A stretch of 29,949 bases of DNA from contig CAZRUA010000038.1 of the NCBI GenBank assembly GCA_964603125.1, positions 1 to 29,949 of the forward strand. The letters run 5' to 3'. This stretch comes from CAZRUA01 sp964603125. Lineage in GTDB: Bacteria > Bacteroidota > Bacteroidia > B-17B0 > Aurantibacillaceae. The notes beneath the pieces were generated by a model, which worked only from the letters and a program-made list of their open reading frames with translations, was not told the origin of the DNA and ran no database searches. Within the stretch, counting starts at the first letter, position 1. Each line of letters begins with the position of its first letter. Below are positions 1 to 9,462 of the stretch, in pieces. Both the position numbers and the translations under genes were made by a program.

Positions 1-1051
1 TTTCAATATATTGACGGTATTCATCTAAAGTTGTAGCACCAATACATTGAATTTCGCCACGAGCTAAAGCAGGTTTAAACATGTTACTAGCATCTAAACT
101 TCCGCTTGCACCACCAGCACCAATAATCGTATGAATTTCGTCAATGAATAAAATTACATCTGGGCTTTTTTCTAATTCAGTCATAACAGCTTTCATTCGC
201 TCTTCAAACTGACCGCGGTATTTCGTTCCAGCAACTAAACTAGCTAAATCTAAAGTTACAACACGCTTTCCAAAAAGCACACGAGATACTTTTCTTTGAA
301 CAATACGCAAAGCTAAACCCTCAGCAATCGCAGATTTACCAACACCTGGTTCACCAATTAAAATTGGATTGTTCTTTTTACGACGTGATAAAATTTGCGA
401 TACACGCTCAATTTCTTTTTCACGACCAACAATTGGGTCAAGTTTACCATCTTCTGCCATTTTTGTCAAATCTCTACCGAAATTATCTAAAACCGGAGTT
501 TTTGATTTGCTATCTGTTGGTTTTTTAGCTCCACCAGCACCTCCTGCATAGTTTCCACTTTCTTCTTCCTCGTCATCGCCACCTGGTGTGTTAGGACCTT
601 CCATGCGAGTAGGATTTTGAATATAATCTTCTAACATTTTTCTTGCATTATCGTAGTTAATTCCAAATCGCGCAAATGTGCGTGATGCAACACTCTCTGT
701 GTCTTTTAAAATACAAAGCAATAAATGCTCTGTACCAATTTCTTGCGACTTAAAAGTTTGAGCTTCTAAATAAGTCATTTTTAAGGCTCTCTCAGCTTGT
801 TTTATAAGTGGTATGTTATTAAGGTTTGTCACCTTTCTAGTTGACACTCCCATTGAGCTTTCAATCTGCTTTCTTAATTCAGAAATATTTACGCCCGCTG
901 TTTTTAATAATTTTAACGCTAGTCCTTCTCCTTCGCGTATCATACCTAACACAAGGTGCTCTGTACCTATGTATTCGTGCCCTAATCTAAGAGCTTCTTC
1001 TCTGCTAAAGGTTATAACCTCCTTTACCTGTGGTGAAAATTTTGCTTCCAT
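1..1051 (-). CDS. clpC: ATP-dependent Clp protease ATP-binding subunit ClpC (N-terminal part)
   Basis: Hsp100/AAA+ unfoldase that feeds proteins to the ClpP peptidase in the cytoplasm; only the first 350 codons lie in the window. Translation of the minus strand starts MEAKFSPQVKEVITFSREEA, the classic ClpC N-terminus. Two Clp N-domain repeats span roughly residues 1-150, followed by an acidic and Gly-rich linker (about 150-180) and the first AAA+ domain with Walker A GEPGVGKS at 233-240, the pore-loop-like KYRG near 277-280, and Walker B LFIDE at 301-305. The start is the ATG at 1049-1051, which gives the expected N-domain with no extension. The gene is divergent from gyrA, an order I recall as common in Bacteroidota. 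The second AAA+ domain and any UVR motif lie outside, so ClpC rather than ClpA/ClpB rests on the N-domain and linker; ClpB has a long middle coiled coil not testable here. Confidence 0.95.
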   Translation of the reverse strand, partial: MEAKFSPQVKEVITFSREEALRLGHEYIGTEHLVLGMIREGEGLALKLLKTAGVNISELRKQIESSMGVSTRKVTNLNNIPLIKQAERALKMTYLEAQTFKSQEIGTEHLLLCILKDTESVASRTFARFGINYDNARKMLEDYIQNPTRMEGPNTPGGDDEEEESGNYAGGAGGAKKPTDSKSKTPVLDNFGRDLTKMAEDGKLDPIVGREKEIERVSQILSRRKKNNPILIGEPGVGKSAIAEGLALRIVQRKVSRVLFGKRVVTLDLASLVAGTKYRGQFEERMKAVMTELEKSPDVILFIDEIHTIIGAGGASGSLDASNMFKPALARGEIQCIGATTLDEYRQYIE

Positions 1052-1341
1052 AATCTTGTGTTTTGGTTTAAAACTTAGCCCTAATTTACACAATTAATGC
1101 CAATTTCAAAATTACTTTTTTATAAGTGGTAAAACGTCATTTGAAGGTCAATTTTTCAACATTTAAAATGTTAATAAGTTTTAGCTGTAATACCAGATTT
1201 TTCGGTATTTTCGAGGTTCTGTAAATTAAATGAATAGGGGGATTTTTGCACTGATTTTCATTGTTTTACAAATGCGACAAAATAGCATGAATTAGATAGT
1301 ATTGCAGAATATAAAATAGAATTAAAATAACAAGAAGTAAA
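1052..1341. promoter_or_regulatory. Divergent clpC/gyrA intergenic region
   Basis: This 290-base AT-rich spacer must carry promoters for both clpC (leftward) and gyrA (rightward); I see no gene in it. On the minus strand TAATTTTG (plus coordinates 1107-1114) matches the Bacteroidota -7 consensus TAnnTTTG and would give clpC a leader of about 50 bases, but no clear TTTG -33 element sits at the right distance. For gyrA no perfect -7 box was found; TTTG at 1245-1248 followed 18 bases later by TACAAATG is a weak candidate with two mismatches. Two short palindromes, AACATT-taa-AATGTT (1158-1172) and AATACC-N9-GGTATT (1189-1209), could be operators or small hairpins. Function is inference. Confidence 0.35.
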
Positions 1342-3903
1342 ATGGCTGAAGGAGAAAAAATAATTCCGGTTAATATTGAAGACCAAATGAAAACAGCTTA
1401 CATTGATTATTCAATGTCAGTTATTGTATCGCGTGCTTTACCCGATGTAAGAGATGGTTTAAAACCTGTTCACCGTCGTGTATTATACGGTATGTTGGAT
1501 TTAGGAGTGTTGCACAATCGTCCGCATAAAAAATCTGCCCGTATAGTAGGGGAGGTTTTAGGTAAATATCACCCACATGGTGACTCATCTGTTTATGATA
1601 CAATGGTGCGTATGGCTCAAGATTGGAGTTTACGTTATCCTTTAGTTGATGGGCAAGGTAACTTTGGTAGTATGGATGGTGATCCACCAGCAGCTATGCG
1701 TTATACTGAAGCACGTTTTAAAAAGATTGCTGAAGAAGTTATTGCAGATTTAGAAAAAGATACGGTTGATTTTCAACCTAACTTTGACGACTCTTTAACT
1801 GAGCCAACAGTAATGCCATCTAGAATTCCAAATTTATTAATTAATGGTGCATCTGGAATTGCGGTTGGTATGGCAACTAACATGGCTCCACATAATTTAA
1901 CAGAAGTTATTACGGCTTGTTTAGCTTATTGCGATAACAATGACATTGAAATGTCGGAACTTTTAAAAATTGTAAAGGGTCCTGACTTTCCAACTGGTGG
2001 AACAATTTATGGTTACGGCGGAGTTAAAGAAGCATTAGAAACAGGTAGAGGCAGAATTATAATGCGTGCTAAAGCTAACATTGAAAGTGTTGGAGATAGA
2101 GAACGTATTGTTATTACAGAAGTTCCGTATCAAATTAATAAAGCTGAAATGCAAAAGCGTCAGTGGGAACTTTGTAACGAGAAAAAAATTGAAGGTATTA
2201 CCGAAATTCGTGATGAAAGTAATCGCGAAGGTATTCGTGTTGTTTATGAATTGCGTCGTGATGCAATTGCAAATGTTGTATTAAATAATTTATATAAATA
2301 TACAGCTTTACAAACTTCATTTTCAGTTAATAACGTAGTGTTAGTTAAAGGTCGTCCTTTAATGCTGAATTTAAAAGATATGATTCACTACTTCATCGAG
2401 CACCGTCATGATGTTGTAATTCGCCGTACAAAGTTTGAATTAAATCAGGCTGAAAAACGCGCACATATCTTAGAAGGTTTATTAATTGCGATCGACCACT
2501 TAGATGAAGTTATTAAAACAATTCGTGAATCAGAAACTCCAGATATTGCTCGCGAAACTTTAATTGCAAACTACAAATTAAGCGATATTCAAGCTCGTGC
2601 TATATTAGATATGCGTTTAAGAACTTTAACTGGACTTGAGCGTGATAAATTAAAAGCTGAGTATGATGAGTTGATGAAATTAATAGCACACCTTAAAGCT
2701 GTTTTAGCTGATGTTAATTTACGTACTGAGATTATCAAAAAAGAATTAGCAGAAATTAAAGAAAAATACGGTGATGAACGTCGTAGCGAAATTGTTTATG
2801 CTGGTGATGATTTAAGAATTGAAGATATGATTGCTGATGAGAATGTTGTTATTACAATTTCTCATATGGGTTATATTAAACGTACAAGTTTATCTGAGTA
2901 CAAATCACAAAACAGAGGTGGTAAAGGAAGTAAAGGTTCTGCAACCCGTGATGAAGATTTTATTGAACACATGTTTATAGCTTCTACACACGCTTATTTA
3001 TTGTTGTTCACCGAAAAAGGACAATGTTTCTGGTTACGTGCATACGAAGTTCCAGAAGGAAATAAAACAAGCAAAGGTAGAGCAATCCAAAATTTATTAA
3101 ACATTCCTCAAGATGATAAAGTAAAAGCATTTATTAATGTTAAATCTTTATCTGACGAAGAATACTTAAATAACAACTACATTATTTTAGCAACTAAAAA
3201 TGGTATTATTAAAAAGACCATGTTAGAGGCTTATTCTCGTCCGCGTGCTAACGGTATTAATGCAGTTACTATTCGTGAAGGAGACGTTTTATTAGAAGCA
3301 GCTTTAACAAATGGTAAAAACGAAATTATGCTTGCTACCAAATTAGGTAAGGTATGTCGTTTCCCTGAGGAAAAAGTTCGTGATATGGGACGTAATGCTT
3401 CTGGTGTAATTGGTATTGATTTAAATGATGAAGAGGGAGGAAATAACGAGGTAATTGGTATGGTTTGCATCGACAATCCAAGTACTAATGTATTAGTTGT
3501 TTCTGAAAAAGGTTATGGTAAACGTTCCGAAATTGATGAATATCGTGTTACAAACCGTGGTGGTAAAGGAGTTAAAACCATTAACATTACTGAAAAAACA
3601 GGGAATTTAGTTGCTATTAAATCAGTAACAGATGCTAATGATTTAATGATTATGACCAAAAACGGAATCACAATTCGTTTAAATGTAGCTGATTTACGTG
3701 TAATGGGTCGTGCAACACAAGGCGTACGTTTAATAAACATTAACGAAACCGACGAAATTGGAGCTGTAACCAAAGTTGATCATGAGGAGGAAGTGGAAGA
3801 AGCCTTAGAAAATAACGACGCAACAGTAAATCCAGAAAATTCTACTGATGAAAATTATGGAAATGAAACACCTGGTGCGTCTGAAGATAAAACAGAGGAA
3901 TAA
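1342..3903 (+). CDS. gyrA: DNA gyrase subunit A
   Basis: Catalytic breakage-reunion subunit of the A2B2 gyrase that introduces negative supercoils. All 853 residues are present. The winged-helix/tower region covers about 1-490, with the active-site tyrosine at Y121 in AMRYTEARF. The quinolone-resistance region reads HPHGDSSVYD with Ser82 and Asp86 at the E. coli Ser83/Asp87 positions, the quinolone-susceptible state. The C-terminal pinwheel (about 500-815) carries a GyrA box QNRGGKG at 523-529 and a second NRGGKG at 738-743; the first separates gyrase from ParC/topoisomerase IV, and the repeat occurs in other Bacteroidota GyrA proteins as I remember them. The last 35 or so residues are an acidic, Asn-rich tail. 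The start ATG is preceded by an AT-rich leader without a strong Shine-Dalgarno, usual for the phylum. Confidence 0.97.
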   Translation: MAEGEKIIPVNIEDQMKTAYIDYSMSVIVSRALPDVRDGLKPVHRRVLYGMLDLGVLHNRPHKKSARIVGEVLGKYHPHGDSSVYDTMVRMAQDWSLRYPLVDGQGNFGSMDGDPPAAMRYTEARFKKIAEEVIADLEKDTVDFQPNFDDSLTEPTVMPSRIPNLLINGASGIAVGMATNMAPHNLTEVITACLAYCDNNDIEMSELLKIVKGPDFPTGGTIYGYGGVKEALETGRGRIIMRAKANIESVGDRERIVITEVPYQINKAEMQKRQWELCNEKKIEGITEIRDESNREGIRVVYELRRDAIANVVLNNLYKYTALQTSFSVNNVVLVKGRPLMLNLKDMIHYFIEHRHDVVIRRTKFELNQAEKRAHILEGLLIAIDHLDEVIKTIRESETPDIARETLIANYKLSDIQARAILDMRLRTLTGLERDKLKAEYDELMKLIAHLKAVLADVNLRTEIIKKELAEIKEKYGDERRSEIVYAGDDLRIEDMIADENVVITISHMGYIKRTSLSEYKSQNRGGKGSKGSATRDEDFIEHMFIASTHAYLLLFTEKGQCFWLRAYEVPEGNKTSKGRAIQNLLNIPQDDKVKAFINVKSLSDEEYLNNNYIILATKNGIIKKTMLEAYSRPRANGINAVTIREGDVLLEAALTNGKNEIMLATKLGKVCRFPEEKVRDMGRNASGVIGIDLNDEEGGNNEVIGMVCIDNPSTNVLVVSEKGYGKRSEIDEYRVTNRGGKGVKTINITEKTGNLVAIKSVTDANDLMIMTKNGITIRLNVADLRVMGRATQGVRLININETDEIGAVTKVDHEEEVEEALENNDATVNPENSTDENYGNETPGASEDKTEE

Positions 3904-3959
3904 AAACTGGCAAGCAAATTGTATTGTAAAGCCGAATTTAAAAACGAAAAACTAATAAT

Positions 3960-5234
3960 ATGAAAAAAATAATAGCTGCACTTAGCATCGCATTATTACC
4001 TTTAGCTTCAATGGCTCAGGGACCAGCTTATCAATCAGCTTTTAAAGCTTATGATTTCTACAAATCTGATAATAAAGATATTGAATCTTTAACAAAAGCA
4101 AAAACTAAAATTGATGAGTGTATTGCAACTTCAGTAGGTAAAGGTGAAAAAGAAGCTAAATATTGGGCTTTACGTGGTAAAATTTACTACGCGTTTTTCC
4201 AAAAAAGTATCAATGATAATAAAGCAGCTTTAAAAGACATTACTGATGCATCAATGCGTCAAAAAATGGCTTATGGTAAAGCTGATACAACTTTATTTGG
4301 CGAAGTTTTGAAATCATTAGAGAAAACTTATGTTTACGATTCAATAAACAAGGCTTATCAAATGGAAGTTGCCATGTTAGGTATGGCTATTATGCCAGAA
4401 GTAAATAACATTGCGGTTGGTAAATACGAAGCAAAAGAGTACGCAACTGCTTCTGAATTTTACGAAGCTAGTTATGAAACTAACAAAATGATGGGTAAGA
4501 AGGATACCAATAAAATTTTGGTAGCTATTGGAGCATCACAACGTGTTAATGATCACAAACGTGTTGTTGAACTTTGCGATAAAATGAAAGCAGAAAAAAT
4601 TGCAACTGGTTTAACTTATGGTTACATGTATGATGCGCAGGTTGCTTTAGGAGAAAAAGATAAAGCAGACAAAACTTTGGAAGAAGGATTAAAAAAATTC
4701 CCAAAAGAATCTTATTTAGGCCGTAAATACATTGAGCAAATGATTGCAGCTGGTAAGTACAAAGATGCTATTGCAGGATTAGATGCGCAAATTGCAGCTA
4801 GCCCAAAAGAGTGTCAATTATACTTGGTACGTGGTAATATTTACGATAATGTTGCAAATCCAAAGGGTAAAAGTGGAAAAGACACAACAAAACCAGCAGA
4901 TTTTCAAGATTTAGCTGCTAAAGCTGAAGCTGATTACAAATTTGCTAGCGAATGTGATAAAAAGAATTTTGACGCAGCTTTTAACTTAGGTGCATTAAGA
5001 AATAATATTGGTAAATATTTTCTGGATATTTCTGGTAAAGAAAAATTGAATTCACCAAAGCAAAAAGAATACGAGGATTTATCTACAAAATATTTTGGAA
5101 CTGCAATTGAAGCTTTAAAATTGGCTTTAGAATTAAAGCCTTGCGATAAATACACTGTAATGGGATTACGTCAATGTTACGCTAGAGTTGGCCAACCTGA
5201 AGAAGCTGCTAAATTAAAAGAAGCTTGTAAATAG
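3960..5234 (+). CDS. Exported tetratricopeptide-repeat protein
   Basis: A 424-residue protein with a signal peptide (KK near the start, hydrophobic core about residues 4-18, likely cleavage after SMAQ), so probably periplasmic or surface-bound. The mature part is almost all helical and reads as degenerate TPR or TPR-like repeats. Recognisable repeat-like pieces include EYATASEFYEASYETNK, YGYMYDAQVALGEKDKADKT, KYKDAIAGLDAQIAASPKEC and, at the end, EALKLALELKPCDKYTVMGL. A Lys/Thr-rich insertion lies near residue 305. TPR proteins are scaffolds; no enzymatic motif is seen. It starts 56 bases after gyrA on the same strand, and a TPR gene in this place after gyrA is familiar from flavobacterial genomes, but no link to gyrase function is implied. 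Precise function is not recognised. Confidence 0.8.
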   Translation: MKKIIAALSIALLPLASMAQGPAYQSAFKAYDFYKSDNKDIESLTKAKTKIDECIATSVGKGEKEAKYWALRGKIYYAFFQKSINDNKAALKDITDASMRQKMAYGKADTTLFGEVLKSLEKTYVYDSINKAYQMEVAMLGMAIMPEVNNIAVGKYEAKEYATASEFYEASYETNKMMGKKDTNKILVAIGASQRVNDHKRVVELCDKMKAEKIATGLTYGYMYDAQVALGEKDKADKTLEEGLKKFPKESYLGRKYIEQMIAAGKYKDAIAGLDAQIAASPKECQLYLVRGNIYDNVANPKGKSGKDTTKPADFQDLAAKAEADYKFASECDKKNFDAAFNLGALRNNIGKYFLDISGKEKLNSPKQKEYEDLSTKYFGTAIEALKLALELKPCDKYTVMGLRQCYARVGQPEEAAKLKEACK

Positions 5235-5240
5235 AATTAA

Positions 5241-5270
5241 GAGAGAGGATTTATTCCTCTTTTCTTTTAA
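5241..5270 (+). terminator. Rho-independent terminator between convergent genes
   Basis: AGAGGA (5244-5249) pairs with TCCTCT (5255-5260) across a five-base loop, extendable by G-U and A-U pairs to 5241-5263, and is followed by a T-rich run to 5268. It sits six bases after the stop of the TPR gene. The opposing dioxygenase gene ends at 5313, and no equally good hairpin was seen on its side. Confidence 0.65.
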
Positions 5271-5312
5271 GTTATCTATTTAACATAATATTAATTATAG
5301 GTATTTTATATA

Positions 5313-6272
5313 TTATTCCAATAAGGCTGGACGCTCAGTAATTTCGTGGTATTTAACAACATTATCACCATAATAATGTATAACCATGCTCTTACGTGTT
5401 AAACTGGTATTGTTGATTTTTCCACCACCATGAATAAGGTTTGCATGCCAAATAAGTAAGTCTCCTTTTTTTATAGTAAGAACTTTCTTCTCCAATTTGT
5501 TTTGATTTACTATCTCCTCAATCCTATCCTCGTAATTTGTATAATTTCCCGAATCGCCAACGGTAAATGAATTTCCTCCGCGTTTATAATCCGAATTTAA
5601 AACATATGCTAATTTATGGCTTCCTGGATAATAAAATAATGGTCCACTATCCTCATGGATATCTTCCAAAGCAATCCAAACAGCAATTAAGTAGCCTAAT
5701 GGATAAGTGGTCATGTGAATACTATCGCTATGAGCACGTTGTTGGCTTCCGGTGATAAAATTTATAGTTTGAAAAGGAATAACTCTTTCACCTAGAATAA
5801 AACTTAAAATTTCGGTTAATTCCGTGTGCTTAGTAATTTGACGTATATAATCCGAATTTTTATTAGCAAACATAATTTTGTTTCCTAAAGTAAATTCCAT
5901 GGTTTTGTTTTTTAAACCATTGTCAATTTCGCTATTAATCGAGTCGATTGTTTTTGAATCAAAAAACTCTTTTAAAACTACAAAGCCATCTTGTTGCCAA
6001 TTCTTAATTTGTTCTTTATTTTCCTGACTGGTTTTAAGAGTTTTAATTTTTTCTTCCAAATTTGAATTTCCATTTTCCTTATCCAACCATGGAATATTTC
6101 CAATTGGCAAATGAGCAAAATCTTTTGAGGAAATGCTTTGAAAAAGAAACTTATTTAATCCAAAATTTTTATAAGCTTGCTTATTATGGCTCAATTGTCC
6201 TTGATGAAGAAAATTATAAGCACTGTAGCTAAATTTTAAATTTCTTAAATATGATTTAATATTTACAGCCAT
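5313..6272 (-). CDS. Phytanoyl-CoA dioxygenase (PhyH)-family Fe(II)/2-oxoglutarate oxygenase
   Basis: Predicted 319-residue soluble non-haem iron oxygenase. Counting from the ATG at 6270-6272, the iron-binding facial triad is H181-x-D183 (QRAHSDSIHM) and H281 (NLIHGGG), with R293 (LTRKS) as the 2-oxoglutarate carboxylate ligand; the PhyH-typical PLFYYPGSHKL follows at about 211-221. The substrate is not predictable: family members hydroxylate fatty acyl-CoAs, amino acids and secondary-metabolite intermediates. A longer reading to 6296 exists but begins with TTG inside the upstream gene, so the ATG one base past that gene's stop codon is preferred. It is the last gene of the nadC-M1-PhyH run and is probably translated after it. 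The first 95 or so residues precede the core fold and match nothing I recognise. Confidence 0.85.
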   Translation of the reverse strand: MAVNIKSYLRNLKFSYSAYNFLHQGQLSHNKQAYKNFGLNKFLFQSISSKDFAHLPIGNIPWLDKENGNSNLEEKIKTLKTSQENKEQIKNWQQDGFVVLKEFFDSKTIDSINSEIDNGLKNKTMEFTLGNKIMFANKNSDYIRQITKHTELTEILSFILGERVIPFQTINFITGSQQRAHSDSIHMTTYPLGYLIAVWIALEDIHEDSGPLFYYPGSHKLAYVLNSDYKRGGNSFTVGDSGNYTNYEDRIEEIVNQNKLEKKVLTIKKGDLLIWHANLIHGGGKINNTSLTRKSMVIHYYGDNVVKYHEITERPALLE

Positions 6273-6273
6273 T

Positions 6274-9200
6274 TTAAAACGCTCTATTAACACCAACCAT
6301 CCAACGGAATTGGAAATAATTTTTCTCTAAATTAGGTAAACGATTAATAAAGAATGGCATATCAAAACGTAAAGTTAATGGCTTCACAGTTTGTAATTTC
6401 CACCATTTTTGTATGGTTAAAGCAAAACCTAAACCAGCATCAACCATTGGTTTTGTAAAGGCTAAATTATTGTTATCGTGACCATTGGTATTAATAACAC
6501 CAACATCTCCAAATAAATATGGTTTTAAATTGAATGCATTTTTCAAAAATCTAGGATTAAATTTAAATAGTTGTCCGAATTCAATTTCTGTATTAAATGA
6601 AGCGCCAGAACTACCTTTGTAATCGTAAACTATATTACCGTTGTTATCAATTCTTGGAAGCAAATAACCACTATAACCTCTTAAATTTAAACCTCCCCCA
6701 AAAGTATAATGATTTGTTTTTGCTCCAAAATTAGCCCAATCAATCGGGAAAAATCCTTGAGAACGTGTGTATTTATTATCCATCATTTCTTCTGGATTTC
6801 CACCTGCAGTGTATAAAGCTGATTCGTTAGGCATGATAGTTCCAGTTCCCAATTGAGCGAACAAACGGGTGTTAATTTTTATTTTACCTAAATTATTTCT
6901 ATTAATTGTGCTAAACTGCAAAGCACTAAAGCTATAATAACTATACAATGCAGGTGTTTTTAGATTTATGTTAATTAAACCAGTACCTCTTTTGTATTGA
7001 TAATTGTGATCCAAACCAATCGTCATGCTACTGTTAAAATAACGTAATCCCCATTCAGCCTTGTAAACTAAATAATTAAAATCTTTTGGCATATCACGCA
7101 ACATACCTTTTAGCTGAAAATACAGACGATTTTTGTCGTTATTACTTCTTTTATCAAAACCAATTAAACCCGCTTGCAAACCATCAATCATTTTTGCATT
7201 TGCCCAAAAACTTGATTTTTTTACAAATTTCTCAGTGGTTGTTTTATAATTAAATACAAAAGACATTGGGTCGTTTGCAAAATCCTTTTGAACGTCGCTT
7301 AGGTTATATTGAACACGACCCGTGTTTAAGAAAACAGTTGCATCAAACACATTTTTTGTATTTAAATATGAACCATTAACGTGCGCCCCAATTTTAAAAC
7401 CATCGTAACCATTGTACCATAGTGCTGGACGAGCAAACATTTGGTAAGCTGTTCTATCAGGAGCCTTGTAAAGTTTCGAATCAAAATTTAAATTCACATT
7501 TTTTTTCATTCGATTATTTACCATATTGATATCGGCCATACGATTGGTTGTATCAATAATTACATTTGAAATCCCACCTTTAGCAGTAACAGTTGCTGTA
7601 TATGTTTCACCCACTTTATCCCAGCCAATCCATTTTGGAAGAACAGTTGCGTCGGTTTGTTTGATGAACCAATTGTTAGGAATGTGGTAATTATGAGCTA
7701 CTGAATCCTTTGAGAAAACAGTAAAATCAATTGGCATTTGCATTTTACCAATTCGCTTAAATGTAATTTTATATTCATTCGGATTATCTCCTTTGCGAAC
7801 CTTAGTAATTTTATAATCAATTGTTTTAGATGTTTCTAGCCATTGGTCGAAGAACCAATTTAAATCAACGTGAGTGAATTGAATAAATGAATTTCTGAAA
7901 TCCTCTGGATAAGGATGACACATTTTCCACTGATTAAAATAATTTTGCATGGCCTTTTCAAAAAGCTCGTCACCTAAAACATACTGTAAGTTGTAAAGCA
8001 TAGTTGAAGTTTTTCGGTAAACTGCGCCATAACCTCCACCATGACGAATTGCACTATTAAATCCATCGCTATGAGTATTTAGTGTGCTTTCATCTTGTTG
8101 CATTTGCATCGCGTAGTAACCACTAAAAACTTCCGATTCTAAAATATTAGTTGGTTCGTAAAACTTTTTTAAATACCAATTTTTAGGTGGAGTTTCTGGT
8201 TCGTATTTACCTTCAATAGCTTCATAGGTTAAACCTGAATAAAATTGCGTAAAGCCTTCATCCATAAATGCACGATAGGTTTCGTTACTACCTAACATTC
8301 CAAAAAACCAATTGTGCGATATTTCATGAACAAAAAGACTTCGATAAATTGGATCAAAGCCGCCATCTAATGTTAACATTGGATATTCCATGCCATCTTG
8401 AGCATCAGCAGCAATCATTTTTGGATAAGCGTACATTCCAATTTTTTCGCTATTCGTTTTGATAATTGCCGCTACATAATTTGCGGCATATTGCCAACCA
8501 GCAGCATGAGACTCTTGCACCAAAGCTATACAACGAATTCCGTTCCATTTCACTTCACCTATTCTGTAAGTTGGATCCATGGTATAAGCCACATCGTGTG
8601 TGTTTACCGCTCTGAATTTCCAAGTTTTAAAAGTTCCATCAGGTTTTATAACCTCGGAAGGCTTTTGTTCCCAATTACTTTTAAAATTAGAAACGTCTAG
8701 AGCCTTGCGTAAATCAGTTGGTAAAACTTCGTCTTCGTTTTGCATAGAACCAGTGCCATCAACAATGTATTGATTAGGTAATGTTAATTCCACTTCAAAC
8801 TGACCAAAATCTCCGTAAAACTCATGATCCATATGCTGTTCGGTATCCCAACCAAATTTTGAATCATATACTGATATGCGCGGATACCAATGCACTAAGT
8901 CGTAATGCTTATTGTTTCCCTTACTCATAAACATTTTCATTCGATTACGAATTGCTTCTGCGGCTGAAAAATAAGTTTTAAACTTCATATCAATTACAAC
9001 AGCCTCACCAGGTTTTAATGGGCTTGGTAGATAAACTTTTAAAATAGTGTTATCCAATTCAGTTCGTAACATATTGCCATTAACTGTAACGGTCTCGACA
9101 TATGTTCCTAAACCAGCACTTCTGTTTTTATCAAATTTTAAATTGTAATTGTTTTTCTCATACAACTCAGCCAAGTAAGAATCTTTTGTTTGAGCATTAT

Positions 9201-9459
9201 TGTACAAATGGAAATAAACAAAACTTAACTCGTCAGGTGAGTTATTGTAGTATGTTAGCGACTCTTCACCATCAAATACGTTTTCTTTATCATCAAGCTT
9301 AGCTTTAAGCTTATAATGAACATCCTGTTGCCAATACGCTGCGTGCGGTTTTTTGTTTTTCCAGTAATATGGATTTTCGGTTGATCGATATTCGTAATTA
9401 TCGGTTTGTGCTTGAGTTAAAAATGGAAAAACCAGAATGAATAATAATAGTTTGCGCAT
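6274..9459 (-). CDS. M1-family metallopeptidase fused to an Omp85-like C-terminal beta-barrel
   Basis: 1061 residues with a signal peptide (MRKLLLFILVFPFLTQAQ). The first 540 or so residues are an M1 (aminopeptidase N-like) zinc peptidase: the exopeptidase motif appears as GMEYP at 356-360, the zinc site is HEISH at 378-382 with the third ligand E401 exactly 18 residues after the motif, and Y481 in AVYRKTS is the likely catalytic tyrosine. A beta-rich segment follows to about 650. Residues about 655-1061 alternate aromatic and polar residues as in an outer-membrane barrel, include NLRGYSGYL (R927-G928-Y929, like the Omp85 L6 VRGF/Y motif), and end in a C-terminal phenylalanine, typical of a beta-signal. 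Usual M1 peptidases lack such a barrel. Three bases separate it from nadC. Whether the peptidase faces the periplasm or the outside is unknown. Confidence 0.88.
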   Translation of the reverse strand: MRKLLLFILVFPFLTQAQTDNYEYRSTENPYYWKNKKPHAAYWQQDVHYKLKAKLDDKENVFDGEESLTYYNNSPDELSFVYFHLYNNAQTKDSYLAELYEKNNYNLKFDKNRSAGLGTYVETVTVNGNMLRTELDNTILKVYLPSPLKPGEAVVIDMKFKTYFSAAEAIRNRMKMFMSKGNNKHYDLVHWYPRISVYDSKFGWDTEQHMDHEFYGDFGQFEVELTLPNQYIVDGTGSMQNEDEVLPTDLRKALDVSNFKSNWEQKPSEVIKPDGTFKTWKFRAVNTHDVAYTMDPTYRIGEVKWNGIRCIALVQESHAAGWQYAANYVAAIIKTNSEKIGMYAYPKMIAADAQDGMEYPMLTLDGGFDPIYRSLFVHEISHNWFFGMLGSNETYRAFMDEGFTQFYSGLTYEAIEGKYEPETPPKNWYLKKFYEPTNILESEVFSGYYAMQMQQDESTLNTHSDGFNSAIRHGGGYGAVYRKTSTMLYNLQYVLGDELFEKAMQNYFNQWKMCHPYPEDFRNSFIQFTHVDLNWFFDQWLETSKTIDYKITKVRKGDNPNEYKITFKRIGKMQMPIDFTVFSKDSVAHNYHIPNNWFIKQTDATVLPKWIGWDKVGETYTATVTAKGGISNVIIDTTNRMADINMVNNRMKKNVNLNFDSKLYKAPDRTAYQMFARPALWYNGYDGFKIGAHVNGSYLNTKNVFDATVFLNTGRVQYNLSDVQKDFANDPMSFVFNYKTTTEKFVKKSSFWANAKMIDGLQAGLIGFDKRSNNDKNRLYFQLKGMLRDMPKDFNYLVYKAEWGLRYFNSSMTIGLDHNYQYKRGTGLININLKTPALYSYYSFSALQFSTINRNNLGKIKINTRLFAQLGTGTIMPNESALYTAGGNPEEMMDNKYTRSQGFFPIDWANFGAKTNHYTFGGGLNLRGYSGYLLPRIDNNGNIVYDYKGSSGASFNTEIEFGQLFKFNPRFLKNAFNLKPYLFGDVGVINTNGHDNNNLAFTKPMVDAGLGFALTIQKWWKLQTVKPLTLRFDMPFFINRLPNLEKNYFQFRWMVGVNRAF

Positions 9460-9462
9460 ATT

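Noticed and set aside
738..1051. Annotation of the first gene as ClpB or ClpA
   Set aside because: The MEAKFSPQVKEVI start, the tandem N-domain and the acidic Gly-rich linker match ClpC; no ClpB middle-domain coiled coil is visible in the part present.
369..1097. Two plus-strand frames opposite clpC
   Set aside because: Clear shadows of the ClpC coding strand, Ser/Pro/Leu-rich with no family features.
2902..3587. GyrA being ParC because of its modified box
   Set aside because: The QNRGGKG box at 523-529 is present and the protein has full pinwheel length; ParC lacks the box.
5313..6296. Longer dioxygenase reading beginning at 6296
   Set aside because: That start is TTG inside the preceding gene; the ATG at 6272 directly after the upstream stop is better. 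Similar reasoning removed the TTG/GTG extensions of the DUF4783-type, rlmH, NlpC/P60, M42 and sigma genes.
8268..9302. Several plus-strand frames opposite the M1-barrel gene
   Set aside because: Antisense shadows; His/Cys/Phe-rich composition and overlapping one another.
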